The notes under the pieces are model-generated. The model ran no database searches. It had not been told where the DNA came from and was given only the letters and a program-made list of their open reading frames with translations. This document shows positions 10,766 to 22,598 of a stretch of DNA of 64,000 nt, piece by piece. The translations under genes and the position numbers were made by a program. Position 1 is the stretch's first letter. Every line of letters begins with the position of its first letter. This stretch comes from Cinnamomum chago (Eukaryota; Streptophyta; Magnoliopsida; Laurales; Lauraceae). The stretch covers positions 126,393,001 to 126,457,000 of the forward strand of contig CP142453.1 of NCBI GenBank assembly GCA_038049695.1, written 5' to 3'.

Positions 10766-12200
10766 CTAGACATCTAAGCTGCTGAAGACGTCGGTCCACA
10801 CACCCTCTGCTGCTAGAAAACTGACGAGGGCGGTCTTCCTGCTCAAAGCATCTGCTACGACATTCGCCTTACTCGGATGGTATTTGATAGGGAAGTCGTA
10901 ATCCTTGATGTACTCTATCCATCTCCTCTGTCGGTTGTTGAGGTCGTTCTGAGTGAACAAGTACTACAAGCTGCGATTATCTGAATGCACTTCGAATTTC
11001 TCCCCATAGAGGTAGTGTCGCCACAACTTCAAAGCAAAAACAACCGCTGCTAGCTCCAAGTCGTGCGTAGCGTACTTCTTCTTGTGCTCTTTCAGCTGGC
11101 GGGATCCATAGGCAATGACCTTCCCTTCCTGCATCAAAACACAAACAAGACCGGTCCCCGAAGTGTCGGTGAAGACTACAAATCTACCGCTACCGGTAGG
11201 TAAAGACAAGATCGGTGTTGTCGTCAATTTCTCCTTCAGCTCTTGGAAGCTGTTCTCGCAAGCATCAATCCAAACAAATGGTACATCTTTCCGCGTCAGC
11301 TTGGTCAGCGGGGCTGAAATCGTGGAGAAGCTCTTGACGAATCTGCGATAGTAGCCTGCTAAGCCGAGAAAACTCCGAATCTCCGTGGCATTCTTCGGTC
11401 TTTGCCAATTCATCACTGCTTCTATCTTCGCTGGGTCCACCGCTAGTCTGTTCTTGGAGATGATATGCCTGAGGAAAACTACTTGTTTCAACCAAAACTC
11501 GCACTTGCTAAGCTTCGCGTACAACTGGTTGTCGCGTAACAACTGTAGAGACGTCCTCAAATGCTGCTCGTGCTCCTTTCTGGACTTAGAGTAGACCAAC
11601 ACATCATCGATGAACACAACTGTGAAGCTGTCGAGGTACGGAGCGAAGATCTTGTTCATCAGGGACATGAACACTGCTGGTGCATTCGTCAATCCGAACG
11701 GCATCACAAGGGACTCGTAGTGGCCATAGCGTGTACAGAACGTTGTCTTCTGCACATCCTGCTCTCTCACTCATAGCTGGTGGTATCCCGATCTCAAATC
11801 TATCTTCGAAAAGTACTGCGCACCCTGAAGCTGGTCGAAGAGCTCGTCGATCCGAGGAAGTGGATACTTGTTCTTCACTGTTGCCTAGTTCAGTTGTCGA
11901 TAGTCAATGCATATCCTCATCGATCCATCCTTCTTCTTCACAAAGAGTACTTGTGCGCCCCATGGAGACATGCTCGGCCTGATGAAGCCTTTATCTAACA
12001 ACTCCTCCAACTGGGTCTTCAACTCTCGTAGTTCAGCCGGAGCCATGCGATAAGGGGCTCTGGAAATCGGTGTTGTGCCGGGTGTAAGCTCAATGGTGAA
12101 ATCGATCTCTCTAACAGGTGGTAATCCCGGGATCTCGTCGGGAAACACATTAGGGAACTCGCAGACAATTGGGATCTCCTCTACTCCCTTGGTCGGCTTA
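10766..12200 (-). pseudogene. Reverse transcriptase and RNase H region of the Tekay-like element
   Basis: Minus-strand reverse transcriptase signatures include [51 protein letters not shown] and [11 protein letters not shown], followed by the RNase H start [12 protein letters not shown] and [20 protein letters not shown]. These copy the element RNA into DNA. Broken fossil. Confidence 0.9.
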
Positions 12201-12299
12201 TCCTCCGAGATGAATGCAATGTAGCCTTCGCAACCTGACTTCATCAATCTTTCAGCCTTCAGTGCCGAAATCACTCTGGTGCTAGGCCGCTTCCTCTCG

Positions 12300-12946
12300 C
12301 CTACCAAATCGATCGTGTCATCTGAACCGTCGATAGAGAGTCTGACTGTCTTCTCGAAGCAATCCATCACCGCTTGGTATCTAGCCAACCAATCCATCCC
12401 CAATATGACGTCGAAGTCATGCATGGGTAGCACGATCAAATCTGCAAGTAAAATGCACTTCCCAATCTGCACTCGGCATCTGAGGTGGTAAGCCTGACAC
12501 ACCACACTCCTACCCATTGGTGTGAACACAACTAACGTACGAGGCATAGCCTCACCTATCCCACTAAGGACTAAGGCAAAAGCTGTTGACACATATGAAT
12601 GTGTCGCTCCTGGATCAAGCAATACCCTAGCAAGATGATCACTGATAAAAATAGTACCTTCCACCATATTGCCTGCGGCCTTTGCGTCCTCGTGAGTGAG
12701 TGTGAAAGCTCGACCCACAGCCTGGTGCCTCTGCTGCTGGCCATGGTGCCTCTGATGACGTCCTCGATGGTACTGCTGTCCTCGGGGCTGCTGAGGGGCG
12801 CGTGCCTGCTGCTGTGCAGGTACCGCGGCTGAGGTGCTAGTGCAACCTGACGCGTTGGTTGAGCCGCTGGAGCTGGGGTTGGAGCTGGAGCTCCCGGAGG
12901 TGCTGGTAGCTGAAGCATCGGGGGCTGCTGCTCGTGGAGTGGGCAT
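12300..12946 (-). pseudogene. Gag linker and protease region of the Tekay-like element
   Basis: On the minus strand a Ser/Ala/Gln-rich linker (about 12700-12946) leads to the retropepsin region: [20 protein letters not shown] at about 12590-12640 and [15 protein letters not shown] near 12390. A CCHC knuckle-like sequence ([14 protein letters not shown]) lies just upstream, near 12950-12990. Broken fossil. Confidence 0.8.
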
Positions 12947-13302
12947 TGCCTAGATATGTGCCCTTGCTCGCCGCAGTCGAATCACACTCTACGTCCGCGA
13001 TAAGGCTGCTGCTGCTGATGATACCGCCCCACCTGGTCTGGTGGCCTCTGCCTCTGGAATGACTGTCGCTGCGAAATCACGGGCTGCTGTCTGACTTAAG
13101 CAATCTGGAGCCGTTTCTGCTGACGAATGGCCTCCAGCCATTGATGATGCTCCTCTGCCCAGTAAGCTCTCCTCAAAGCCTCCTCATAAGTAGGTAACTC
13201 AATACAAGTCATAGCCAGCTGGATCTCCTCCCTTAATCCATCAACAAACCGCCGGACCCTCTCGGCCTCTGACGTAAGCAGTGCCGTTGCGAATCTGGAC
13301 AG

Positions 13303-13893
13303 CTAGGTGAAACGGAGCTCGTACTGATAGACCGTCATGCTGCACTGAACAAGAGTCTGGAACTCTCGGAGCTTACGCTCTCTGACATGGGTGGGAATAA
13401 ACTTCTTGAGGAAGTCGGTCTTGAAAGCAGTCCATGCCACCTCGTTTCCTATCGCCTCGTAAGGTCGCTGCATAATCCTCCACCAGTCCTCGACTACGCC
13501 ACGAAACATATATACTGTTAACTGCACCCTCCGGCGTCCAGAACACTCGAAGACTCTAAAGATCTTCTCCATACGAACAATCCAGTCGTCCGCAACCATG
13601 GGGTCATCTGTGTCGGAAAACTCTGGCGGTCCCCTCTTGAGAAACCTCTCAAATATCACGTTCGGGTACGCCTCCCGAACAGGTACGTCCCCTGGGGCTG
13701 GTGGGGCCACCCTATCTATCACCTCTAGGACTTGCGCTTGAAACTGCACGAAGTCCTCTGTCTACTGCTGATGGGCGGTCGCCTGAGCCTCCTGGGCAAC
13801 AAGGAAGGCCTGAAGAAACCTCTCAAAGCGACGCTCATGACCGGACTGATCGCCGATCGCTATCGCCTCAGGGGATGCCTCGCCTCCAGACAT
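13303..13893 (-). pseudogene. Gag region of the Tekay-like element
   Basis: Begins with MSGGEASPEAIAIGD on the minus strand at 13893 and carries the retrotransposon gag core: FERFLKRGPPEFSDTDDP, WIVRMEKIFRVFECS and DFLKKFIPTHVRERK. Gag builds the virus-like particle. Broken fossil. Confidence 0.85.
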
Positions 13894-14045
13894 CTATCAT
13901 GAAAAAGAAATTGCGTCAGTTCAAGTCCAATACTTAGGACTACACTGATCCTACCCAATCCATCGTCCTCACACGTATCTCATCACAGAAATCCTCACTA
14001 CGTCCTAAAGTTTTTAGTGTATTTTATTTCCTAGAGACTAGCTTA

Positions 14046-14057
14046 GCTCTGAGACCA
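14046..14057 (-). other. Primer-binding site, initiator-Met tRNA type
   Basis: The minus strand reads TGGTCTCAGAGC, one base from the plant consensus TGGTATCAGAGC complementary to initiator tRNA-Met. It lies 6 bp inside the LTR edge, where the minus-strand cDNA primer should bind. Confidence 0.8.
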
Positions 14058-14063
14058 TAAAAT

Positions 14064-17000
14064 TGTAACGCCCCAATTCCAGATACCGAGAAAGTCGTCG
14101 GAATACCCAAAGTTGGCGCGCTACTTCCCGAAAAATCCGAGAACTTCCAAGATCGTAGGTCCGAAGTGAGGTCCAATTTAAAACTTTTGAACAATGTAGT
14201 AACAACGGTTAAATTGCGAAAGCATAAAAACTAAAACGAAAGTAATGAGAATCATAATATATCAAATAAGAGCAGAACTGTAGTCTAGTTTAAAAGTATT
14301 AACTGTTAAGAACAAAAGTTGATTACATTTTAACTACTACCCAGCTCACTACAAAATCGCTCAAAAGCCCAAACAAATGTAAGCTCTCAAAGTCTAGGTA
14401 ATGGCTCTCCAACCTTCGACTCGACATCCGGGTCTGCTGGTCCCCAAACGTAATCTCCGGCTACAGGCGCCTCTACGAGCGCGAGTGCATCGTCCGCGTA
14501 CTCGGGGTCAAGACCTAAGCACCAAAGATGGGTTAGATCTAAAGATATGGCAAGTCACAGTATACAAGTAACATAGGACAATATGTATCAAAAGAGTAGA
14601 GACAGTTATATATAAATTAAGGAATATCAAGATAAATGATCAAGGCAGTTGAGCAAGATAAACATTTAGAATCATGATAAATATAGCATCTAGTCTAAAA
14701 CAATGTGGCACATTCACAAGAGCTGGATACAGCAGGTATTATGCCGCGGCCCTCCCATACTGAACACAGTTGCGGCGGTGAATCTCACCAGAGCTGGGGA
14801 TAACTAACTCCGCAAATCACTCAACAGTCTCATCACACTCATCACTCGGGGAGACTGGATTCGGTATCACACCGTCCGTCTAAAACATAGCTCATCATGA
14901 TAGCTCACTCAACACTCATAAATAGCTCATACTGGGGATGATCAGTACACAGGCTGAACTTAAATCAACCGAGTGAATGTCTATGCCGACTCAAAGAAAC
15001 TCTAAAGGTCTGTGTCTGTCTAGGCTTTGCCTTGCGTGAACAAGGTCCTAATAATGTCTGTAAGAGGTTCCAATATCAAATCAGTCCATGGATTACAACC
15101 CAAGTCCAAGCCCACTTGTTGGATCCATACCAAGGCCCATCGAACACATGGCCTGGTCTAGAACAGTCCAAACGAGGTAGTAAGTCCATTTCTACTGATA
15201 AAAAACTCATCCTCATCCAGAATGAGTTATAAGTCTAATACAATACACCTCTCCAATTCTAAGGGCATAACACATCCATACGTAGGCCGTAAAAGGGTCC
15301 GCCTAGCCACAGACACGGGTCATTGTTCTCCCAAACACACTATCGGGTCATCTCTAAGATATCCTAGGTTCAGGTCATCCATTTTCATTTAATTAACAGC
15401 AAACAACTATAGTAAAGTCATAAGAGTGACAGTAATAAGAAAGGTGAAGTATGAACTTCAAATATGAGAATCAATAGGGAAACAACAATAGTCCAACCTA
15501 GGTATTGGACCACATTCAGGCCCAGGTCCATCTTAGGTAATTTGATCTCTAAATGGAGTCTCAGATGCCAAATGATACTGTGTTTGGTGCTCCTGAGGTT
15601 ACGGGCATCATTGACAACTTTTAGGGATCAAATCATCTTAGAATAAATGACCAAAACCTTACTTGGTGGTCCCCACGAGTCAAGGTTGAGCCACACCATT
15701 GACTCGGGCTTGGTACATCAATAGAAGTCCATTTGGAACGTCAATGGGCCCCACAAACTATCCCATCTACAGAATACTGAAAACTGGAAAATCAAATTTA
15801 CAGTGTGCTCGGTCGACCTGGCACAGGGCTCGGTCGACCGAGTACACTGGGGGTTGACCCCCCCCAGGTTGACCCTGGTGCAGTGTGCTCGGTCGACCTC
15901 CTGGTCTGGTCGGTCGACCGAGTGCACTGGAAAAGTTGGGTCTGCACATGGGAGACATGGTCTATTCTCAGGGAATTTCCCGTGTGTCCGGTCGACCTAC
16001 TGGCCTGGGAGGTCGACCGCATACACAGAAAACCTGTCAAAATGATGTCCCAGCACTCAGCTATTTTCACTGCAAGTCCTGTGTGTTCGGTCGACCGCGT
16101 ACACAGGATTTCTGGGTCTGAGGGAAAAATCCAACTCCTAGTTATTTCTGCAAAACCTGTGTGCTCGGTCGACCGCGCACACAGAATGTCTGTTCTATAG
16201 GAAAAATTAACTGAGACTTGTTTTTCCTCTGTTTCAGTGTGGTCGGTCGACCGGACTGCAGGTCGGTCGACTGGGCACACGCGAACTGCAGAAAACCCAG
16301 ATTTCAGGGTTTCTTCCTTTCAACCCATTTTTCCATTAAAACTCCTCCAATCTCGCCCAAACACCACTAAATCAACATAAAACTTAAAAACACTTCAATG
16401 TACTACCATCCAACACCCAAATGGGCAAATCCCATCCATCAATGCCACAAATCCAACAATACTAAGCTCATAGGTAGATCTAGCTCATGTTCATTAACTG
16501 AATTGAAAACACAGAATCAAGGAAATAGAAACATATATTCTATGTTAAATACATATATTGCACTTGCCTTGTTGAAATGAGAGGTTGTAGAGAGAGAGAG
16601 AAGAGAAACCCAATCTAAGAAGATGAAATCCCAGCTCCTAGGGTCTTCTCGATCACAAAACCAACTCAAAGCCTAGGTTTAGAAGAGAGGAAGGAGAGGG
16701 GAAGTGAAGAAGATGAATAGTAGCTAAGGAGTGTCTTGGGAAATGTGCTGCATCTATAGATTGGGGGTTTAGCTAGGGTCTAAAATACCTTTCTTGTTTG
16801 TATAGGATTAGGGTTAGTGTAGAGGGCATTTAGGTCTTTGGGGGAAAGTTCTAGAAGAGCTCTTTTATGGATACCCCCCTATAGAACATACTAATACCTA
16901 GCTAGGTCCTCCACTTACAACTAACCCTGAAAATTGCAAAAGGGACCCCTATTAACACTATTACTAACACAAATAGACTAATCTAACTCAAACTTAGGAA

Positions 17001-17140
17001 AATATACATAACTACCCTTACTAACCCACTAATTAGTTTAATTAGCTAATAACTCTATTAATTAGTATAATAAGTTAACATATACTATTAAATAGTATTC
17101 AAAATTCCAATTGAGGGCCCACAAGGGGTGGGGCCTCACA
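14064..17140 (-). repeat. LTR copy A (5' LTR of the Tekay-like element), 3077 bp
   Basis: In window orientation it starts TGTAACGCCCC and ends GGGGCCTCACA, so it has TG...CA ends on either strand. It lies directly outside the primer-binding site and is followed by GAAAG, the 5-bp target duplicate also found around LTR copies B and C. It is homologous to 40491-43391 and 52380-56466 and, in opposite orientation and more diverged, to 36396-39614. A cluster of GTCGAC palindromes lies at about 15800-16280. Confidence 0.9.
15800..16285. repeat. Cluster of GTCGAC-centred palindromes in LTR A
   Basis: Roughly eight to ten occurrences of GGTCGACC or a near form, most bracketed by GTGTGC on the left and GCACAC or GTACAC on the right. 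Each unit is an interrupted palindrome, for example GTGCTCGGTCGACCTGGCAC followed by CTCGGTCGACCGAGTACAC. The same cluster appears in LTR B (about 42225-42720) and LTR C (about 55355-55795). Reading frames across it are artefacts. Confidence 0.8.
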
Positions 17141-17485
17141 GAAAGGGGTCAGAGATTGTCCCGGGACGGATGAGGGGAAAGGTAAAGAAAAGCATGGCAG
17201 TGGTTAAGGCAGTCAGAGGATCCGTACCAAGACTTGTGTGGAGATGATAAAGGAGAAGGAGATGTACATGAGGTTGAGTTGGAAAAAACTGAAAAAGAAA
17301 CAGGGAGAAATGGAGGAAATCACGGAAAATAAAGGAAAAAGAGGGGATTAAGCCCTTTTGTCACAGTTCAAGCACGACTTGGGCGAGATGCACGTGGCGC
17401 AGCTCGGACTTGGAGTCAGCCGAGTTGACTCAAACTTGGCCAATTTTTTCATCTCTGTGTGTGTGTGTTGTGCGTGCGTGCGTTC

Positions 17486-17590
17486 GTTTAAAATAGATGA
17501 AACTTTGCATTCAAAACAAAGTTTCCAGCACATAGAAATGCATGGGTGTTTAAAACAGATGAAACTTCGCATTCAAAACAAAGTTTCCAT
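17486..17590. repeat. Two direct copies of a roughly 43-bp sequence
   Basis: GTTTAAAATAGATGAAACTT with its following 23 bases occurs at 17486-17529 and again, slightly changed, at 17548-17590, separated by about 18 bp. The same pair exists in copy C (about 56810-56910), so it predates the duplication. Confidence 0.8.
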
Positions 17591-18757
17591 CAGGATAAAA
17601 AACTTGATATAAAGTATCAGATGCAGCCTTCATGCCATAAAGCAGACATCAAGAATATTGAATGAAATTATATAAGAGAGATGTTTAGGGACGCGCTCAT
17701 AAAATGGATCATTTAAAATATTGGGGCAACTCATTTTTAATTAGAGTTGAAGGCAGCGCTGAGTAAACAGAGGTTAGTGATGCAAATGGGCTTTTGTTAT
17801 GTCAATACAAGCCTATGGAAGCTATTTGTGTGAGTCATCTGAATGGCAATAGATTTGGAGATAACTCAGCCAGTCGTGTCATATGAGTCCAAGGATCAGT
17901 AGAGATCATGAACATTGATTATTGGAAACCAACGATGTTATTTTGATGATGAATTGTTATTCCATCACAATCTATAGAATTTTAGGAAATTTGAGGATTT
18001 ATAATATGCTGAGCAGGAGCTTCTTGTCCCTTACTTTTATGGTAATTGAGGTGGATTCTTGTAAAGAGCCCAACATGAACAAAGTAATGGCTAGATGGTG
18101 CTATGCATATCCTCAGGCTAATAATCATATGGTTTCCCATCTTCTTCTATAATAAATTGTCTAACAATGAGACAATTAAATTAAAATTAGCCATGTCTCG
18201 TTAATTCTGATCAAGTACATATACACACAGATAAATATATTTTTAGAGTAGCTGGACCTCTTTTAAGTTAAAAGTGGTCTGGCATCTAGGCCCAGTAACA
18301 ACACCCTCGGCATCTAGCATAAGTTGGCACTTGCCCCACATTGACATTCATCTAACAATTACTCCATGCTGGATTGGGTCACAGAAAATGCACTTTATCT
18401 AAGGGTGTAAAATTGTACAACTTAGAGGTCATTAATCAAGGGTTTGGGTGATTACATAGTCCGCATTTTGTTTGTCACCCATCACCCCTAGCCAATACAT
18501 AGACCTTGTGATGCTCATCTGGTTGTCATACAATATAGTGGACCCCACAGGCTGCACCCCATATGGTTTACCTTAAAAAAGGACCAGCCTCATTATATAT
18601 ATATATAATATATTACTCATTAAAATGTGAAATATTTCATTAGTTTTTTTAGTACATGATAGAAAGCTAGCCAATAATGCCGTTTCCAAATTCAGCATGC
18701 AATTTTTGAAGGAGAAAAGAATTGAATTTAAGAGTAGATATAAAATAACCACGGTAC

Positions 18758-18869
18758 CTGCTATTGCTTCTACCTCATCAGCTTTAACAATATGTACTCC
18801 ACCCTTAAGACCACTTTGGAAAGTTCCTAAGCCCCGTCCACCAGCAAGAATTTGGCTCTTAACCACCAA
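18758..18869 (-). pseudogene. Isolated exon of succinyl-CoA ligase (ADP-forming) subunit beta, copy A
   Basis: The minus strand reads [20 protein letters not shown] then [18 protein letters not shown], the conserved ATP-grasp region of the mitochondrial beta subunit. That enzyme makes ATP and succinate from succinyl-CoA in the citric-acid cycle. The exon is 112 bp, bounded by a TTTCTGATGCAG acceptor and a GTACCG donor on the minus strand. No neighbouring exons were found on either side within the duplicated block, so this is a gene fragment, not a working gene. It recurs at 58080-58194. Confidence 0.85.
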
Positions 18870-19146
18870 CTGCATCAGAAACATAGGAAAAAGATAGTCT
18901 AAACATTTCCATGCTACATCCAACTATGGGTTCTAGCTAAGTTGCCTCAGAAAGTATGCTAGTAAGAACAGTTCACCAACACCGCAGACCATAATTAGTT
19001 GATACTCACAAACTATGAGCAGTTAATTGGAAATAGCCTATAATGCATACTAAAGGTGCGTCAATGTGTTTTCTTTGCCATATACATGAAAAACACCACA
19101 GACATAAATAATTGAAAATCACCTACGACGCCTACTGAATACCGTA

Positions 19147-21147
19147 AATGTGGATTTTTTTGGACTACAAAGTGAAAGAAAATAAATGAAGTGTCTCTCA
19201 ATTGGACATTCTCACCGGTGGCTATTTTAACTCGAGATTGGAAAACTTGGGACTCAAACTCAAGCCAATCAACTCAAAAACAACTTGACTCGGAAGGTCA
19301 ACATTATCACTAGGGAGAGTTTGTTTTTATTTATTTAATTTATTATGTATTTCTAAAATGGAAAATATATTAATTACCTGCATTCATGATAATTATTCCA
19401 AAATAATAGATTTATGTTTATGATAACACAAATAAGAAGTAAATAATAAAAATCGGAAACATTTCTTTTTATAATCAAGGTGCCCTTGGATTCAACCCGG
19501 CCCTGTCCAAAATGAGATGACTGCCAAGTCAAGAGTCCACCCAGCGAGTTTTTCAACCTCCCTAAACAATTGCATGACTTCGTTTTACTAAGTGAGGCAT
19601 ATAGGTATATCCCAGCGGCTTTTTTTTTTTTTTTGACAATTTTTATGTACTTTTTAGTAATGCAGCATAACCTAACTATCCTTCCAAATCATGTTGAATG
19701 TCGTTGGTCTTTGCCATCTCCAATTTTCTTCATTGGTCTTTGCTAATCACTGTTCATCTTAATTGATCATTGCCTTTGTTGATCTATGTTAAGCCAAGCA
19801 CATAGTGGCCCAAAATCTTCATGAGTCAGGGCTCTCATTGTCCAGGTTAGGTTCCTCAAAGGAGTCTGGGCTCTAATTCGGTTGGATCTTGACCACTTAA
19901 TGAATCAAAACTTAGTTTGTACAATCAACAAAATTAGGTGGGGTTTAGAGATTACTGAATAGTAAAAGATTAAATGAGAAGTTAGATTAATAAGTGAAAG
20001 AAAAGATAGCCCTGTATAAGAATTAGGAGAAAAGTAATCTTACAAAACGAATCCTAAATATGTTAGATAAAGATTCAGTAATGATAAACATCACACAAAT
20101 ATATTTGTGATTAGAATCACTCATCATAAAGGGTCTGCTGTGGATGGTTCAGGACCACAGCTCTTATTAGATAAATTTAATGTTTTGTATGGACAATTAG
20201 GGAAAAGAAAATAGAAGGGAGTTCTCACTTAATTTTCTTTTACCCAACCATTTTCTTTGCCAGAAGATTCCTCTATTCAATGGTTAGAATTGCTCCATTC
20301 ATTCAGTATTTTTTTTTCTTTTTGGTAAAAGATTATGTCTTGATTATGAAATAATGCCCGATTACATAGTGGTTTAGTTCGCTACGTACCAGTTTTGGTA
20401 GCCACCAATATAATTACGGGGATATAAATATAACTGCCTATAAACGTGATAACAAATACGATAAAAAGGAGCTATATTATGTATAATGGTGTATTTCACT
20501 TGTAGAGCCCGTTTAGTTGTATAAAGTACATGGGAACTCTTGGTCAAATGAATTCTAATACAAAGGATTGTTAAATAGGTAAGTGGTGAATGATATAAAT
20601 TATTCGTTCACCATCATCTCCCATCATTCAAAGTTACTTGATGGTCATTTATAAATATTCACTTTTAATTATTCATTTTTAATCGTTTATTGAAGTACAG
20701 AGTCTTAAAATTCATATGATATGAGGTATATAAAAACTTTATATATATTGACAACTAAAAGATACTTTTTTTTCGATAATGCATGGTGTCCCGTCATTTG
20801 GTCCAGAATAATATCTACAGGCCTAGTGAGGGCCCGGTAAATCCCCTGTTGTCACAGTGTGGTATTGTAATTTCGAATCTTCAACCTCCGGGTGCAATCT
20901 GTGGTCGTAAATTTTTAAATCGTTCATTTTGTTTAGAATTTTTTTTTAAATTTACTTTCAAAAGAAAAATAAAGGCTGAAAAAAAAATTCCCTCTCCCTC
21001 ATCACTTCTGTGGCAGTCTAAAACCCAGCAAAAATGAAAAGGAAAAATGCGTCACCCTCTCCTCACAGGCACAAGTCCTGCATCCAAGTGCTAGAAATGA
21101 TCACTTCTCTATCTCTACATCTACCAAAAATCTACAAATGAATCAAA
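19147..21147. other. AT-rich intergenic DNA, specific to copy A
   Basis: Two kilobases with no recognised gene or clean transposon ends. Contains a T run at 19620-19634 and repeated TTGGTCTTTGC phrases near 19707-19745. It has no counterpart in copies B and C, because C ends its match at 19146 and B resumes at about 21148. Confidence 0.5.
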
Positions 21148-22598
21148 AGTAAGACACACCAGTAACTCTTTAACACCTATCAATATTCTTTCATATGTAA
21201 GGATTTCAAATCGTAAGGTGGTTGGTTCTTTTCTTTTTCTTCTTTTAAGAAGAGAAGCCGCCTCTTTTGGAACGGAAGTGGTCATATCATGCAAGCTACC
21301 GTCAAGGTAAAAGAGTCGTGTTGAGCATCTTAATAAGAAAATGCAATGAGATAAGCTGCTATCCCAGTGAGTTACTTTATAGCCCCATTGGCCTTCACTG
21401 ATGGTGGACATTCTGTAGATCTGCACTAACCCTCATTTGCTTCCACCGTTATCATTCAGAGGTATATGTAATTGGCTCAATTAAAGCATAAGCCTGCAGA
21501 AACTGCACAGTGTTATCATGAAAAGGGTTGTTATCAATTCGTACAAAGTGAGATGCCAATACTGCCAATGGTATGGATCAAAGCCCATATGTACAAACTA
21601 GCTAGAGGCGCAATGATATTGTGCATATTCTCATTGATTGATGAACATATAATTCTTCATTTGATCAAATTTTTGGAGGGCAACGTTTGTATATCATTTG
21701 TGGAAACGAAAGTCCTTGGCCTTTTCCAACCCCAAGGAAAGTTTTTATAGTGGAAACACAGAAAATCAAGCTGTAAAAAAGCATTTGAACCAACCAATGG
21801 AAAAAGACTTTTTGCAACAAACTATCTCACTTTTCCTTTTCTTTTTTTGGAAAAAAGTGACTGCATGAACATGCCCTTGGTGTTTGAAAGGGTGTCAATA
21901 GGCAGGGCCAAGGTCACCCAAATCCACAACTTAGGTTTTCAATGTCAGGCCCAAAGCCTAGCCTTTGTAGAAAGTGGTAAGCCTCAGCCCTGCAATTTTA
22001 ACCAACTTTTATATTTTTTGCAAAATGTGGATCATTGTTTACATTTATTTATGAAGAAGTTGTCAGTAGTTAGTAGGCCTAGTGGGCCATGCCTGTAATG
22101 GAGGAGGCCTAAATCTGCACCTTTTACCATATGGGCTAGATTTTTACATCATGCTATGGCCCCATAGGCCGCAAACTCTCTCCAAGGCCAAGCCTTCCCC
22201 CTGCTGCACAGAGGGACTAGCCTGGCCCAAAGCAGCCACTTCACGTAGGGAACACTAAAAAAAGAGAAGATAAAGTTGCTTCAGTATTTCTTTTCAAATC
22301 CACTTTCAGTTTTATGTTTTTCTAATTCGCTTCAGTTTGTCACGCCCGAGAATTCTTTTAGTAGAGTCTACCGACATTGGCATGATTTAATACGGTAATG
22401 TCGATTTCACTCCACAGTACAAGATCATAATCATAAGCAAAAGAAACAAGTTGGAAAGATACGTTCACAGTCCTCTCCAATCTGCTATAATAATACCATA
22501 CAAGATAGAGGTTTCTCTCAAACGAGGAACAAAACAAGCTGCTCCTACCCTTTAAGCTCATTTGCAACTGCAGCAAAACCATACTAACTAGAGCTTAT
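21148..22598. other. Upstream region of plantacyanin A, no other gene seen
   Basis: 1.45 kb of non-coding DNA shared with copy B (43984-45414). Short open frames over 21472-22098 have no recognisable motif. A TATA-like TATAATAATA lies at about 22486-22495, roughly 110 bp before the start codon, and could be the core promoter; that is inference. Confidence 0.45.

Larger units (their letters stand above)
4346..17140 (-). mobile_element. Tekay/Del-like Ty3/gypsy retrotransposon, minus strand, split by a CACTA element
   Basis: On the minus strand the order is LTR (17140-14064), primer-binding site, gag, protease, reverse transcriptase, RNase H, integrase and a chromodomain-like tail, which is the Ty3/gypsy order. 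The tail phrase PPELSGVHNVFHVSML places it near Tekay/Del chromoviruses. A 4970-bp CACTA element (4553-9522) interrupts the tail, so the last roughly 200 bp lie at 4346-4552. No 3' LTR is present; the sequence passes straight into another element. A GAAAG target duplicate sits at the right edge (17141-17145). Broken, with several breaks, and older than the segmental duplication in which its LTR is shared. Confidence 0.9.
17141..19146. repeat. Duplicated host flank, segment present in copies A and C
   Basis: Nearly identical to 56467-58599 apart from a 120-bp MITE in the latter. The first roughly 195 bp are also at 43392-43594. Content: AT-rich DNA with TG repeats near 17457-17485, a pair of direct repeats at 17486-17529 and 17548-17590, and one succinyl-CoA ligase exon (18758-18869). 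Nothing else is recognised. Confidence 0.9.

Noticed and set aside
15798-16280. 160-codon minus-strand frame and overlapping plus-strand frames in LTR A, with counterparts in LTR B and C
   Set aside because: They arise from the repeated GGTCGACC units and are not conserved as protein among the LTR copies.
21472-22098. Frames upstream of plantacyanin A, similar at 44403-44882
   Set aside because: Frame boundaries differ between the two near-identical copies and no domain is visible, so they are probably not coding.
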